A DNA stretch of 64,000 nucleotides from Bacillota bacterium. GTDB lineage: Bacteria; Bacillota; Bacilli; Paenibacillales; UBA4045. Shown one piece after another: positions 49,986 to 58,831 of the stretch. The DNA lies in NCBI GenBank assembly GCA_023441055.1, contig JAEZQY010000005.1:82122-146121 (forward strand). The letters run 5' to 3'. The position numbers were made by a program, and so were the translations under genes. Under the pieces are notes generated by a model that saw only the letters and a program-made list of their open reading frames with translations, had not been told where the DNA came from and ran no database searches. The first letter of the stretch is position 1. The number at the start of each line of letters is the position of its first letter.

Positions 49986-50882
49986 ATGTTAGAGGCTTTA
50001 CGAACATTCATGCAATACTTATCCGTCGAACGGGGACTAGCGCTGAATACGCTGGAATCCTACGAGCGAGACCTCACGCAATACTTGGACCATCTGAAGA
50101 AATCCGGCGTACAGACGATTGACCAGTCCACTCGCCAGCACATCACCGCTTATGTGGCGGAGCTGAAGAAGAAGGGCAAGGCAGCTGCAACGGTATCGAG
50201 AAGCCTCGTATCTATACGCAGCTTCTATCAATTCCTGGTGCGTGAGCGCATGCTCGACAAGGATCCTTCCATGAATATGGAGACACCGAAGCAGGAGAAG
50301 CGGCTCCCCAAGGTGATGAGCATGGCAGAGGTAGAGCAGCTGCTCGATGCCCCGAATTTGTCCGCAATTGGCGGCATGCGGGACAAGGCGATGCTGGAGG
50401 TGCTCTACGCTTGCGGTATTCGGGTATCCGAGCTGATCTCACTGAATACATCCGATATCCACCTGGGTCTGGGCTATATTCGCTGCATCGGCAAGGGCGC
50501 GAAGGAACGTATTATCCCACTGGGGCGGATCGCCGCACAGTCGCTGGATCGCTATATCCAATATGCGCGACCGAAGATGATGAAGGGAACTCATGCGGAT
50601 GAGGCCTTGTTCCTCGGCCATCTCGGCACGCGAATGACGCGTCAGGGCTTCTGGAAGATCATTAAGAAGTATGCCGCGCAGGCGGGTATCCAGAAGGAGA
50701 TCACGCCGCATACGCTGCGTCACTCCTTCGCCACGCATCTGTTGGAGAATGGCGCAGATCTGCGCGCGGTTCAGGAGATGCTCGGACATGCCGACATCTC
50801 AACAACCCAGATTTACACGCACGTGACAAAGCGGCGGATGAAGGAAGTATATAACCAGACGCATCCGCGCGCACGCATGTAA
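49986..50882 (+). CDS. xerD: Tyrosine recombinase XerD
   Basis: A 298-residue recombinase that, with XerC/CodV, resolves chromosome dimers at dif. The N-terminal SAM-like domain has FMQYLSVERGLALNTLESYERDL; catalytic residues are Arg146 in ACGIRVSELISL, the Lys in GKGAKERIIPL, HTLRHSFATHLLENGADLRAVQEMLGHADI and Tyr in STTQIYTHVT. Length and the neighbouring yqzK and deoB are as in B. subtilis. The ribosome binding site AAGGA is close to the ATG. Confidence 0.96.
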   Translation: MLEALRTFMQYLSVERGLALNTLESYERDLTQYLDHLKKSGVQTIDQSTRQHITAYVAELKKKGKAAATVSRSLVSIRSFYQFLVRERMLDKDPSMNMETPKQEKRLPKVMSMAEVEQLLDAPNLSAIGGMRDKAMLEVLYACGIRVSELISLNTSDIHLGLGYIRCIGKGAKERIIPLGRIAAQSLDRYIQYARPKMMKGTHADEALFLGHLGTRMTRQGFWKIIKKYAAQAGIQKEITPHTLRHSFATHLLENGADLRAVQEMLGHADISTTQIYTHVTKRRMKEVYNQTHPRARM

Positions 50883-50902
50883 GCAAGTTATAAGATTGTC
50901 GG

Positions 50903-50926
50903 AGCACTCCTTGAGGGGTGCTTTTC
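50903..50926 (+). terminator. Terminator after xerD
   Basis: AGCACTCC (50903-50910) pairs with GGGGTGCT (50915-50922, one G-U pair), then TTTTC. Confidence 0.8.
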
Positions 50927-50932
50927 TTCATC

Positions 50933-51020
50933 TATAAGACTTTATAAGTATTCAACTTAAAGGTGCTTATATTTCAAAGCTAAATTGCTTACGAAGTAGC
51001 TTGCTACGCAAACTTGGAGG
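50933..51020 (-). repeat. Dispersed modular repeat, copy C (minus strand)
   Basis: Its reverse complement carries CCTCCAAGTTTGCGTAGCAA and CTACTTCGTAAGCAA, as in the middle of copy B (63873-63996), followed by the ATATAAGCACCTTTAAGTTGA to CTTATA module shared by all copies. The outer AAACGG module is absent or degraded. Confidence 0.8.
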
Positions 51021-51094
51021 CGGAGCTGTGAAGCTGGTTGGCGGCTGTTGCAGGAGCTCGAATCTGGCGATGCAGCTGTGGGAAGACACATGCT

Positions 51095-51123
51095 TTGCAA
51101 CGTATGTAGCGACATGCGATAAT
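51095..51123 (+). promoter_or_regulatory. Sigma-A promoter of deoB
   Basis: TTGCAA at 51095-51100 and GATAAT at 51118-51123 are 17 bp apart, with TG one base before the -10. The leader before deoB is about 25 nt. Confidence 0.6.
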
Positions 51124-51155
51124 AGGGACATTATGGAGGAAAGGGGTCTTCGCTA

Positions 51156-52331
51156 ATGACATATAGACGAATCTGTGTGATGGTGCTTGATAGTGTGGGG
51201 ATTGGCGAATTGCCTGATGCGGCGGCGTTCGGCGATGCAGGTGCTCATACGCTGGGCCATATTGCGGAGCGGGTAGGCCTCAAGCTTCCGCATATGCAGC
51301 AGATGGGACTGGGCTCGATCACTCCGATTGCAGGGATTCCACCTGCGAGCAAGCCGACAGCCTGCTATGGCAAGATGGCCGAGGTCTCGGTTGGCAAGGA
51401 TACGATGACCGGGCATTGGGAGCTGATGGGGCTGAAGATTGATACGCCCTTCCATACATACCCTGACGGCTTCCCGGATGATCTGATCGCTCAGTTCGAA
51501 GCGGAGACCGGGCGCAAGGTGATCGGCAATAAACCAGCCTCCGGTACTGAGATTCTAGATGAGCTGGCCGCTAGGCAGATGGAGACGGGGGAATGGATCG
51601 TCTATACTTCCGCGGATAGTGTGATGCAGATCGCCGCGCATGAAGCGATTATCCCGCTGGATGAGTTATATCGCGCATGTGAGATCGCCAGGAGGCTAAC
51701 ACTGGAGGGACCTCATAAGGTGGGCCGCATTATTGCCAGACCGTATGTAGGTGAGCCAGGCAGCTTCAAGCGGACACCGAATCGGCATGATTACGCGGTG
51801 AAGCCACCTGAGCCGACGGTGCTCAATCTGCTCGCTGATGCAGGGCGTGATGTGATCGGTGTAGGGAAGATCGGAGATATCTTCACGATGGAGGGAATCA
51901 CGGCCAGTCATCCGACCAAGAGTAATCTGGACGGCATCCAGCAGACGCTCGCGTTGCTCGATCAGCCGTTCGAGGGATTATTGTTCGTCAATCTGGTCGA
52001 ATTCGATTCCTTGTATGGACATCGGCGTGATCCAGTCGGCTATGCAGCTGCGCTGGAGGAGTTCGACAGCTATGTGCCGCAATTGTTGAGCAAGCTGGGC
52101 GATAACGATCTGATGGTGATCACGGCGGATCACGGGAATGATCCGGTCCACCCCGGCACGGATCACACACGGGAGTATGTGCCGCTTATCACGTACAGTC
52201 CGGGGATGAAGCGGATGGTAGACCTCGGCGTTCGAGCGTCCTTCGCTGATCTGGCGGCAACGATTGCAGATAACTTCGGCGTCCAGTATGCGGGACATGG
52301 GCAGAGCTTCTTGGCAAAGATCAGCGAGTGA
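51156..52331 (+). CDS. deoB: Phosphopentomutase
   Basis: A 391-residue manganese enzyme interconverting (deoxy)ribose 1- and 5-phosphate. The N-terminal VMVLDSVGIGELPDAAAFGD, the VSVGKDTMTGHWELMG catalytic segment with the phospho-Thr near residue 87, and the C-terminal MVITADHGNDPVHPGTDHTREYVPL metal site are all present. It links the nucleoside phosphorylases encoded next to it with the pentose pathway. GGAGG is about 17 nt and AAGGGG about 10 nt before the ATG. Confidence 0.97.
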   Translation: MTYRRICVMVLDSVGIGELPDAAAFGDAGAHTLGHIAERVGLKLPHMQQMGLGSITPIAGIPPASKPTACYGKMAEVSVGKDTMTGHWELMGLKIDTPFHTYPDGFPDDLIAQFEAETGRKVIGNKPASGTEILDELAARQMETGEWIVYTSADSVMQIAAHEAIIPLDELYRACEIARRLTLEGPHKVGRIIARPYVGEPGSFKRTPNRHDYAVKPPEPTVLNLLADAGRDVIGVGKIGDIFTMEGITASHPTKSNLDGIQQTLALLDQPFEGLLFVNLVEFDSLYGHRRDPVGYAAALEEFDSYVPQLLSKLGDNDLMVITADHGNDPVHPGTDHTREYVPLITYSPGMKRMVDLGVRASFADLAATIADNFGVQYAGHGQSFLAKISE

Positions 52332-52737
52332 GCGGCTTGTGTATGGTTTATCGTACAAAGTGGGTGCGACGTGCGCCGGAAGCCGATTCGCATCATGTGC
52401 TTACTAGGGGCTTAGTTGTAAAAACTGCAGGTCAAAAGCCGCAATTGCGACGATTGCGCCATTCGAGATGCAGAAACTGCATGCTGATGCGTTGAATGCT
52501 CTGTTTTTTAAGCGAATAGGGTCAAGCTACTGCATTTTTTGCAGGTCTAGATGTGTATTTGGCTGAGATCGGTGTGATGAGATTCAGTTTATGCAGTTGG
52601 GTAGCAGTCAGACTGTGTTAATCAAGGTCGCTATGCTGTTAAGCCGCTACTCATATTGCTGCTAAGTCGCTAGATCGGTAAGCAACAATTGAACACTAAT
52701 GCGCAACAGTAAATCAGGAGAACAGGGTGGGATGAAA
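52332..52737 (+). other. 406-bp non-coding gap with clustered CTGCA dyads
   Basis: No reading frame looks real here. The clearest structure is a run of CTGCA-based dyads: CTGCAG at 52425-52430, ATGCAG-AAA-CTGCAT at 52468-52482 and CTGCA-N5-TGCAG at 52530-52544, with a further ATGCAG near 52591. A promoter for pupG must lie near the 3' end, but I see no convincing one. Confidence 0.5.
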
Positions 52738-53559
52738 ATGGCAACAACGTATGCAAAGGTGCAGGAAGCCGTAGCGTTCCTTAAGGAGAGGCTGCCGTAT
52801 GCGCCGGAGATTGGTTTAATCTTGGGATCAGGTCTGGGTGTCATGGCTGATGCGATGGCGGACACCGTAACGATTCCCTATGAGCAGATTCCGAATTTCC
52901 CTGTGTCGACCGTGGAGGGCCATGCCAGCGAGCTGGTAGTTGGGACGATCAACGGACGCAGGTCAGTCGTGATGAAGGGGCGCTTCCATCTCTATGAAGG
53001 CTATGATGTGAAGGAAGTTACGCTGCCGATTCGCGTGATGAAGGAGCTCGGCGTGCATACGCTGGTGGTGACGAATGCCTCAGGCGGCATCAATACTAGC
53101 TTCGAGCCAGGCGATCTCATGCTGATCGAGGATCATATCAACTTTATGCTGCGCAATCCGCTGATTGGTCCGAATGTATCCGAGCTGGGCGTACGCTTCC
53201 CGGATATGTCCGAGGCGTACAGCAAGCGGCTCCGCCAGGTCGCGCGTCAGATTGCGGATGAGCAGGGTATTGCGCTTCGTGAAGGCGTATATGTCGGACT
53301 GCTCGGGCCCAACTATGAGACACCGGCGGAGATTCGGATGTTCCGAACGATGGGCGCTGACGCGGTTGGGATGTCGACCGTGCCTGAGGTCATCGTAGGC
53401 AGACATGCCGGATTACAGGTGCTGGGTATCTCCTGTATCTCGAATATGGCGGCTGGGATATTGGATCAGCCGCTCTCCCATGCTGAGGTGATGGAGACAG
53501 CGGAGCGGGTGAAGGATCAATTCATCCGTCTGGTCAGCGGGATTATTCCTAGATTGTAG
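52738..53559 (+). CDS. pupG: Purine nucleoside phosphorylase
   Basis: A 273-residue trimeric-type purine nucleoside phosphorylase. Motifs are IGLILGSGLGVMADAM, the MKGRFHLYEGYDVKEVTLPIRVM phosphate site, VVTNASGGINTSFEPGDLMLIEDHINFM, and GPNYETPAEIRMFRTMGADAVGMSTVPEVIVGRHAGLQVLGIS. The ATG at 52738 has GGTGGG about 6 nt upstream; an ATG at 52732 abuts it. The gene belongs to the xerD-deoB-pupG run and is followed after 11 bp by pdp. Confidence 0.96.
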   Translation: MATTYAKVQEAVAFLKERLPYAPEIGLILGSGLGVMADAMADTVTIPYEQIPNFPVSTVEGHASELVVGTINGRRSVVMKGRFHLYEGYDVKEVTLPIRVMKELGVHTLVVTNASGGINTSFEPGDLMLIEDHINFMLRNPLIGPNVSELGVRFPDMSEAYSKRLRQVARQIADEQGIALREGVYVGLLGPNYETPAEIRMFRTMGADAVGMSTVPEVIVGRHAGLQVLGISCISNMAAGILDQPLSHAEVMETAERVKDQFIRLVSGIIPRL

Positions 53560-53570
53560 GAGGAGCGCCT

Positions 53571-54902
53571 ATGCGTACGGTAGATATTATTCAGAAGAAG
53601 CGGGATGGCGGTGAGCTTAGCGGGGATGAGATCCGCTTCCTGATTGAGGGATACAGCCGCGGCGACATTCCTGATTATCAGGTGTCGGCATGGGCGATGG
53701 CGGTATTCTTCCGCGGGATGAGCGGCCGAGAGACGGCTGATCTGACGATGGCGATGGCGGAGTCTGGTGATCAGGACGATTTATCGGCAATTGCCGGTAT
53801 TAAGGTCGACAAGCACAGCACTGGCGGCGTCGGGGATAAGACGACGCTCGTCTTGGCACCATTAGCTGCGGCGGCTGGCGTACCTGTCGCCAAGATGTCC
53901 GGCCGCGGGCTAGGGCACACCGGCGGCACGATCGATAAGCTGGAATCCTTCGATGGATTCCGAGTGGAACTGGACCGCGAGGCCTTCATCGCGCAGGTGA
54001 ATCAGGTCGGAGTCGCGGTGATCGGCCAGAGCGGGAATATTACACCTGCGGACAAGCAGCTGTACGCCTTGCGCGATGTGACAGCAACGGTGAACTCGAT
54101 TCCCCTCATCGCCAGTTCTGTCATGAGTAAGAAGATCGCCGCGGGTGCCAATGCCATTGTGCTAGATGTGAAGACAGGCTCCGGCGCGTTCATGAAGACG
54201 AGAGAAGCGTCCATACAGCTCGCTCAAGCAATGGTGGAGATTGGTACGAATGTCGGACGCGAGACCATCGCCTTGATCAGCGGTATGGATGAGCCGCTCG
54301 GTTATGCGGTCGGCAATGCGCTTGAGGTGAAGGAAGCGATTGCGACGCTGAGGGGCGAAGGACCGGTGGATCTTCGCGAGCTGAGTCTGTCGCTGGGTGC
54401 CCATATGCTCGTTGCCGGTGGCCGCGCTGATTCCTACGAAGCGGGGAAGCAGCGGCTTGTACAATTGATTCAAGATGGTTCGGCGTTGGTGAAATTCAGG
54501 GAGCTCGTAGCAGCGCAAGGCGGCAATGCGCAGCAGGTAGATGATCTTCAGCAGCTGCCTGCGGCTAGCAGGATTGCAGCTGTGCACAGCACACGCACTG
54601 GGGCTGTGACGCGAATCGAAGCCGAACTGATCGGGATTGCTGCGATGAAGCTCGGTGCCGGACGCGAGACCAAGACTAGCATCATTGATCTGGGTGCGGG
54701 CATCATCCTGCATAAGAAGGTGGGCGATGTCGTTGCCGAAGGCGAAATTATAGCTGAGCTGCATGCAGGCTCGGGCTATGAGGAACGCGTACAAGAAGTG
54801 TCAGAGCTTATGCAACGTGCTTTCGAGATCGGGAGCAGCTCGATTGCTGCGGAACCGCTAATTTATGCCGTAGTCGACAGACATGGTGTGCATAAGCTAT
54901 AA
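53571..54902 (+). CDS. pdp: Pyrimidine-nucleoside phosphorylase
   Basis: A 443-residue dimeric phosphorylase for uridine, thymidine and deoxyuridine. MRTVDIIQKKRDGGELSGDEI starts the helical domain; the phosphate loop KHSTGGVGDKTTLVLAPLAAA is near residue 81, GRGLGHTGGTIDKLES near residue 110 and MSKKIAAGANAIVLDVKTGSGAFMKT near residue 185. GGAGG precedes the ATG. In B. subtilis pdp sits in another operon; here it joins deoB and pupG in a nucleoside salvage set. Confidence 0.96.
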   Translation: MRTVDIIQKKRDGGELSGDEIRFLIEGYSRGDIPDYQVSAWAMAVFFRGMSGRETADLTMAMAESGDQDDLSAIAGIKVDKHSTGGVGDKTTLVLAPLAAAAGVPVAKMSGRGLGHTGGTIDKLESFDGFRVELDREAFIAQVNQVGVAVIGQSGNITPADKQLYALRDVTATVNSIPLIASSVMSKKIAAGANAIVLDVKTGSGAFMKTREASIQLAQAMVEIGTNVGRETIALISGMDEPLGYAVGNALEVKEAIATLRGEGPVDLRELSLSLGAHMLVAGGRADSYEAGKQRLVQLIQDGSALVKFRELVAAQGGNAQQVDDLQQLPAASRIAAVHSTRTGAVTRIEAELIGIAAMKLGAGRETKTSIIDLGAGIILHKKVGDVVAEGEIIAELHAGSGYEERVQEVSELMQRAFEIGSSSIAAEPLIYAVVDRHGVHKL

Positions 54903-54948
54903 CAAAAGAAGATGCGAGAATAAGATTCGTTCGATCATATGGTTTGTC

Positions 54949-54978
54949 GAGGGGCTGTCAGCTTGCTGGCAGCCTCTC
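54949..54978 (+). terminator. Terminator-like hairpin after pdp
   Basis: GAGGGGCTGTCAG at 54949-54961 pairs with CTGGCAGCCTCTC at 54966-54978 with two G-U pairs and a four-base loop. Only TTGT follows, so it is a moderate terminator. Confidence 0.65.
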
Positions 54979-55018
54979 TTGTAGGTGATAAAAATTGTAA
55001 TGGATTTTTCAAGCAATT

Positions 55019-55027
55019 TGCTATAAT
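55019..55027 (+). promoter_or_regulatory. Extended -10 promoter of the second sensor kinase
   Basis: TGCTATAAT at 55019-55027, 38 bp before the kinase start, with an AT-rich upstream region and no clear -35. It resembles the promoter at 39971-39979. Confidence 0.5.
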
Positions 55028-55065
55028 GGGGTTGCAACAGGATGATAAGGTAAAGAGGTGCGGCC

Positions 55066-56838
55066 TTGCGAAATCTTAGTGTGGTATGGAAGTTTGTTAT
55101 CGCCTACTCTGCGATTCTTGCGGTGTCTCTGACGGTTACAGGGATTTATATTTATGCGCAGGCGTCCAAGGCGGCGGTCTCGCAGGCGCAGATTGTAATG
55201 AAGCAGCATGTGCTGCAGATGAAGGAGAGTATTCAGGAGAAGGTGAGCCAGATTGAGCATCTGTCCCAGCTCACAGTGTCCGACTCCAAGCTGCAGACCT
55301 TTCTCGGAAGCGCATTCATTGACGAATCCTACCAGTATGAGGATTATAAATTCAATGTGGCGCCCTTCATTGACAATATGATGAGGCAGAACCCCTATAT
55401 CCATGCAATGCGAATCTTCATGACGAATGCGACGATTCCTGAGCTGTACGACAGCTTCTACCATCTGGATCGAATCATCGGAGAGGATTGGGCAAGCGAG
55501 CTGATGGCAGATCCACTGCGCAGGTCGGAGTGGCGAGAGCTTCATGACGGCGCTGATCTCTATATGACGTCCCATCTGAATGAGCCGGGAGAGGTATACT
55601 CCTATGCGGAGAAGATTCGTTCATTCAAGTATCTGGAGACGGTCGGGATCCTCGAGATCGAGGTGAAGCAGGAGGTGCTGTTCGATGTTCTGAATCAGCA
55701 TGCGTCTGAGGAATTGGGCGATGTATTCGTTGTGAACGCGGCGGGTGATGTAGTATCAACAAATTTACCTGAGCTGTATAAGCGGAATATCACCAGTCTA
55801 GCGCTTGCCGACATTCCACTCAGCCAGGCCTATAATGCGATTCACACTGTCCAGGATCAAGCGACTATCGTAATTCGTGAACCGATCGGCGGTACGCAAT
55901 TATCTGTAATCGGCCTGTTCCCGGTGCAGCGCTTCAATTCGGAAGTGACGAATACGATTAAGCCAATTCTGTGGATTCTATTAGCTGCGCTGCTGCTGCT
56001 CAGTCTAATCGTCTATCTGATCACTAGCGCGCTGCTCGGACGCTTGAAGAAGCTGGTCAAGGCCATGAAGCAAGTCCGTGACGGCTCTCTGGACGTGTCC
56101 GTACCTGTATCCGGCAATGATGAGTTCTCCCAAATCGCCATGAATTTCAATCATATGACGAGTCAAATTCATGACCTCGTCGAGACGGTGTATAAGACAC
56201 AATTAATGGAGAAGGAAGCGGAGCTGCGCGCGCTGGAATCGCAGGTGAATCCGCACTTTCTCTATAACACGCTCGCGACTATATCCTGGGTTGCGCGCAA
56301 GGCTGGCATGGGGGAAATTGTCAGCATCTCGAATCGTCTGGCGAAGTTCTATCGACTAGTGCTTAATAAGGGGCGCAGGAATATTCTGATTCGCGATGAG
56401 GTTGAGATGGTCAAGGCGTATCTGGATATTCAGAAATTTAGATTCGAGGATACATTCGATGTCGTCTATGACATTGATGAATCGATCTTCCCGTACTATA
56501 CCGCTAAGAACGTCTTGCAGCCGATCGTCGAGAATGCGCTTGTGCATGGCATAGAGCCGAAGCGCGGACATGGCACAATAATTCTGAAAGCGGGTCTGGA
56601 CGGGGAACGGATCTTCTACCAGGTCATCGACGACGGAGTCGGAATCGCGCCGGATCAGTTGGAGCGAATTAAGGCTGGCCAAGTGCAGGTGACGAGCGGC
56701 AGTGGTTATGCGATGCGCAATATAACGGACCGACTATCGGCCTATTACGGTGATCAATATGAGCTGCGTATCGATAGTCGTATGGGAATAGGCACTTCGA
56801 TCCTAATAAAGTTCGGAAGGGAGAACAGAACCGCATGA
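55066..56838 (+). CDS. YesM-type sensor histidine kinase, second island
   Basis: A 590-residue kinase with membrane helices near residues 8-30 and 300-322 around an extracellular sensor domain, then HAMP (KKLVKAMKQVRDGSLDVSVP), the acceptor His in ESQVNPHFLYNTLATISWVA near residue 395 and a HATPase domain with IVENALVHGIE, DDGVGI and GSGYAMRNI. The TTG start lies behind AGAGGTG. The stop overlaps the regulator gene by 4 nt. It is paralogous to the kinase at 40022, but the sensor parts differ. Confidence 0.92.
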   Translation: MRNLSVVWKFVIAYSAILAVSLTVTGIYIYAQASKAAVSQAQIVMKQHVLQMKESIQEKVSQIEHLSQLTVSDSKLQTFLGSAFIDESYQYEDYKFNVAPFIDNMMRQNPYIHAMRIFMTNATIPELYDSFYHLDRIIGEDWASELMADPLRRSEWRELHDGADLYMTSHLNEPGEVYSYAEKIRSFKYLETVGILEIEVKQEVLFDVLNQHASEELGDVFVVNAAGDVVSTNLPELYKRNITSLALADIPLSQAYNAIHTVQDQATIVIREPIGGTQLSVIGLFPVQRFNSEVTNTIKPILWILLAALLLLSLIVYLITSALLGRLKKLVKAMKQVRDGSLDVSVPVSGNDEFSQIAMNFNHMTSQIHDLVETVYKTQLMEKEAELRALESQVNPHFLYNTLATISWVARKAGMGEIVSISNRLAKFYRLVLNKGRRNILIRDEVEMVKAYLDIQKFRFEDTFDVVYDIDESIFPYYTAKNVLQPIVENALVHGIEPKRGHGTIILKAGLDGERIFYQVIDDGVGIAPDQLERIKAGQVQVTSGSGYAMRNITDRLSAYYGDQYELRIDSRMGIGTSILIKFGRENRTA

Positions 56839-57608
56839 AGTATTCGATGCTGATTGTCGAGGATGAGCGTTGGGAGCGAGAAGGTCTGTTGGACTTTCTA
56901 GACTGGTCGGGCATGGATATTCATATCGCGGGAAGTGCCAAGGACGGCATTGAGGGCTTGGAGATGGCGCTGCAGCTTCAACCCGACATCATTATCACCG
57001 ATATTAAGATGCCCGGCATCGATGGTCTGGAGATGTCCAGGCAGATTAAGGAGAAGCTGCCTCATACCCATATTGTCATTCTAACGGGGTTCGGAGATTT
57101 CGAGTTCGCTCGGCAGGCGATTGCATTCCGCGTCAGCGGTTATGTCCTGAAGCCGGTTGAGGAAGAAGATATGCTCGCGGTTATACATAAGGTGCTTAAG
57201 GAGCTGGCTCAGGATCCGGCCCTGCGTACGCTGCAGCGTGTGCAGAGCATGATGGAAAGCAAGCAAGGCACGAAGGAGGAAGAGCTGATCAGCAAGGTGC
57301 TGCAGCTTGTAGAGACGCAATACAGCTCGCCGGATATCAGCTTGAAGACAGTCGCTGCTGAGCTGTTCATCTCGCCGAATTATCTCGGGCAGCTCTTCCG
57401 TAAGGCGACTGGCGCGGGCTTCAATGATTACTTAACCGATTATCGGATGCATAAAGCAATGGAACTCCTGCGGACAACGCAGCATAAGGTCGCAACGATT
57501 GCAGCGCATGTCGGGATTCCGAACGCCTCGTACTTCAGCACGGTGTTCAAGAACCATTACGGCTTCACGCCCGGCGACTATCAAGAGACCGTCCATCGCG
57601 ATCTATAG
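56835..57608 (+). CDS. Response regulator with AraC DNA-binding domain, second island
   Basis: A 257-residue regulator, about 90 residues shorter than the paralogue at 41862 because the middle domain is nearly absent. The receiver has IVEDERWEREG, Asp near residue 55 in IIITDIKMPGIDG and VLKPVEEED. The AraC part runs from about residue 155 with SLKTVAAELFISPNYLGQLFRKATGAGFNDYLTDYR and ATIAAHVGIPNASYFSTVFKNHYGFTPGDY. Translation is coupled to the kinase through an ATGA overlap. Confidence 0.92.
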   Translation: MKYSMLIVEDERWEREGLLDFLDWSGMDIHIAGSAKDGIEGLEMALQLQPDIIITDIKMPGIDGLEMSRQIKEKLPHTHIVILTGFGDFEFARQAIAFRVSGYVLKPVEEEDMLAVIHKVLKELAQDPALRTLQRVQSMMESKQGTKEEELISKVLQLVETQYSSPDISLKTVAAELFISPNYLGQLFRKATGAGFNDYLTDYRMHKAMELLRTTQHKVATIAAHVGIPNASYFSTVFKNHYGFTPGDYQETVHRDL

Positions 57609-57683
57609 CCGAGCCCTGTACGAAGCAGCGGCTATCCCGTTATGAAGAGTCAATCGCATCAAGCATAGGCAATTCCGTTATGC

Positions 57684-57724
57684 AGAGGCATTCCCGTGAT
57701 TATGACTATCTCGGGAATGCCTCT
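57684..57724 (+). terminator. Hairpin after the second two-component system
   Basis: AGAGGCATTCCCG at 57684-57696 and CGGGAATGCCTCT at 57712-57724 are exact complements around a 15-nt loop. No T run. It separates the regulatory genes from the transporter genes. Confidence 0.65.
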
Positions 57725-57761
57725 TCGCTATGTGGACAGAAGCCGTCAGCTCAAATTGTGT

Positions 57762-57796
57762 TGAATTTCAAAATGATCGATGAATTTTAGTATATT
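57762..57796 (+). promoter_or_regulatory. Possible operator region before the second permease genes
   Basis: TGAATTT occurs at 57762-57768 and 57781-57787, 19 bp apart, next to an imperfect TTGAA-T-TTCAA dyad at 57761-57771. A TATATT at 57791-57796 could be a -10. This differs from the repeats in the first island. The evidence is weak. Confidence 0.3.
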
Positions 57797-57856
57797 CACC
57801 AACAGCCTCGCCTTATATGATGAGAACAGAGCAGCGAAGGGAGACAAGGAACGCAA

Positions 57857-58819
57857 ATGAATGCAACGCAGGCAAATCTTTCAACAAGCAGCGGCGGCAG
57901 ATCAGCAGGACGCGGTCTGCGGAAGACCTTATGGTCACAGCGTTACCTGATGATCCTGGTCTATCCCGCCGTAATCTGGCTAATGATCTTCAACTATATT
58001 CCGATGTACGGCATTATTATCTCCTTCCAGGAGTATAACCCGATGCAGGGGTTCATGCGCAGCCCATGGATAGGACTGGCTAACTTCCGTGAAATGTTCA
58101 TCGATCCAACGTTCTCGGATTCCTTGCTGAACACCATCAAGATCAGCATAGCTAAGCTGGCGATCGGCTTCCCTGCTCCTATTCTGTTAGCTATCATGCT
58201 CAATGAACTGCGTCATCAACGGTTCAAGAAGCTGGTGCAATCGCTATCCTATCTGCCTTACTTCATCTCATGGGTATTCGTGGTTGGATTCATGTATACC
58301 CTGCTCGATCCACGGACAGGCGCGCTCGCGTCATTCCTGCAGCTGATCGGAGTTATCTCCGAGGATACGATCCTGATGGGTGATCCTGAAGCCTTCCTGA
58401 CGCTGGTGGTTGTGTCCGAGATCTGGAAGAATATTGGCTGGAACTCGATTATCTTCCTCGCGGCGATAGCAGGCGTGGATCCACAGCTGTACGAGGCGGC
58501 CACAGTTGACGGCGCGAATCGCTTCCGAAGAATCTGGCATGTCACGCTGCCGGCGCTTAAGCCGACCATCGTCATTCTGCTCATTCTGTCTGTCGGCGGA
58601 CTGGTGAATGCCAACTTCGATCAGCTGTTCCTGATGCAGAATTCCATGACTCAGGATGAAGCGAATGTCCTCGCGATCTATGCGTACAAGATGGGCATTG
58701 TGCTCGGCCGGTTCTCTTATGGTACGGCGGTTGGTCTATTCCAATCGGTTGTCGCCTTCGGCTTGATGGTCATCGCGAACTATTCGGCTCGCAAATTAAC
58801 AGACGAGAGTCTCTTCTAG
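57857..58819 (+). CDS. ABC sugar permease (LplB type), second island
   Basis: A 320-residue CUT1-type permease with six helices and a Ser/Gly/Arg-rich N-terminal tail. The EAA loop is YEAATVDGANRFRRIWHVTLPALKPT (around residues 215-240), and LGRFSYGTAVGLFQSVVAFGLMVIANYSARKL is the usual C-terminal pattern. It is the first of three transporter genes; the second permease follows 12 bp later. AAGGA precedes the ATG. No ATPase gene is present. Confidence 0.93.
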   Translation: MNATQANLSTSSGGRSAGRGLRKTLWSQRYLMILVYPAVIWLMIFNYIPMYGIIISFQEYNPMQGFMRSPWIGLANFREMFIDPTFSDSLLNTIKISIAKLAIGFPAPILLAIMLNELRHQRFKKLVQSLSYLPYFISWVFVVGFMYTLLDPRTGALASFLQLIGVISEDTILMGDPEAFLTLVVVSEIWKNIGWNSIIFLAAIAGVDPQLYEAATVDGANRFRRIWHVTLPALKPTIVILLILSVGGLVNANFDQLFLMQNSMTQDEANVLAIYAYKMGIVLGRFSYGTAVGLFQSVVAFGLMVIANYSARKLTDESLF

Positions 58820-58831
58820 GGGGGGATCAAC

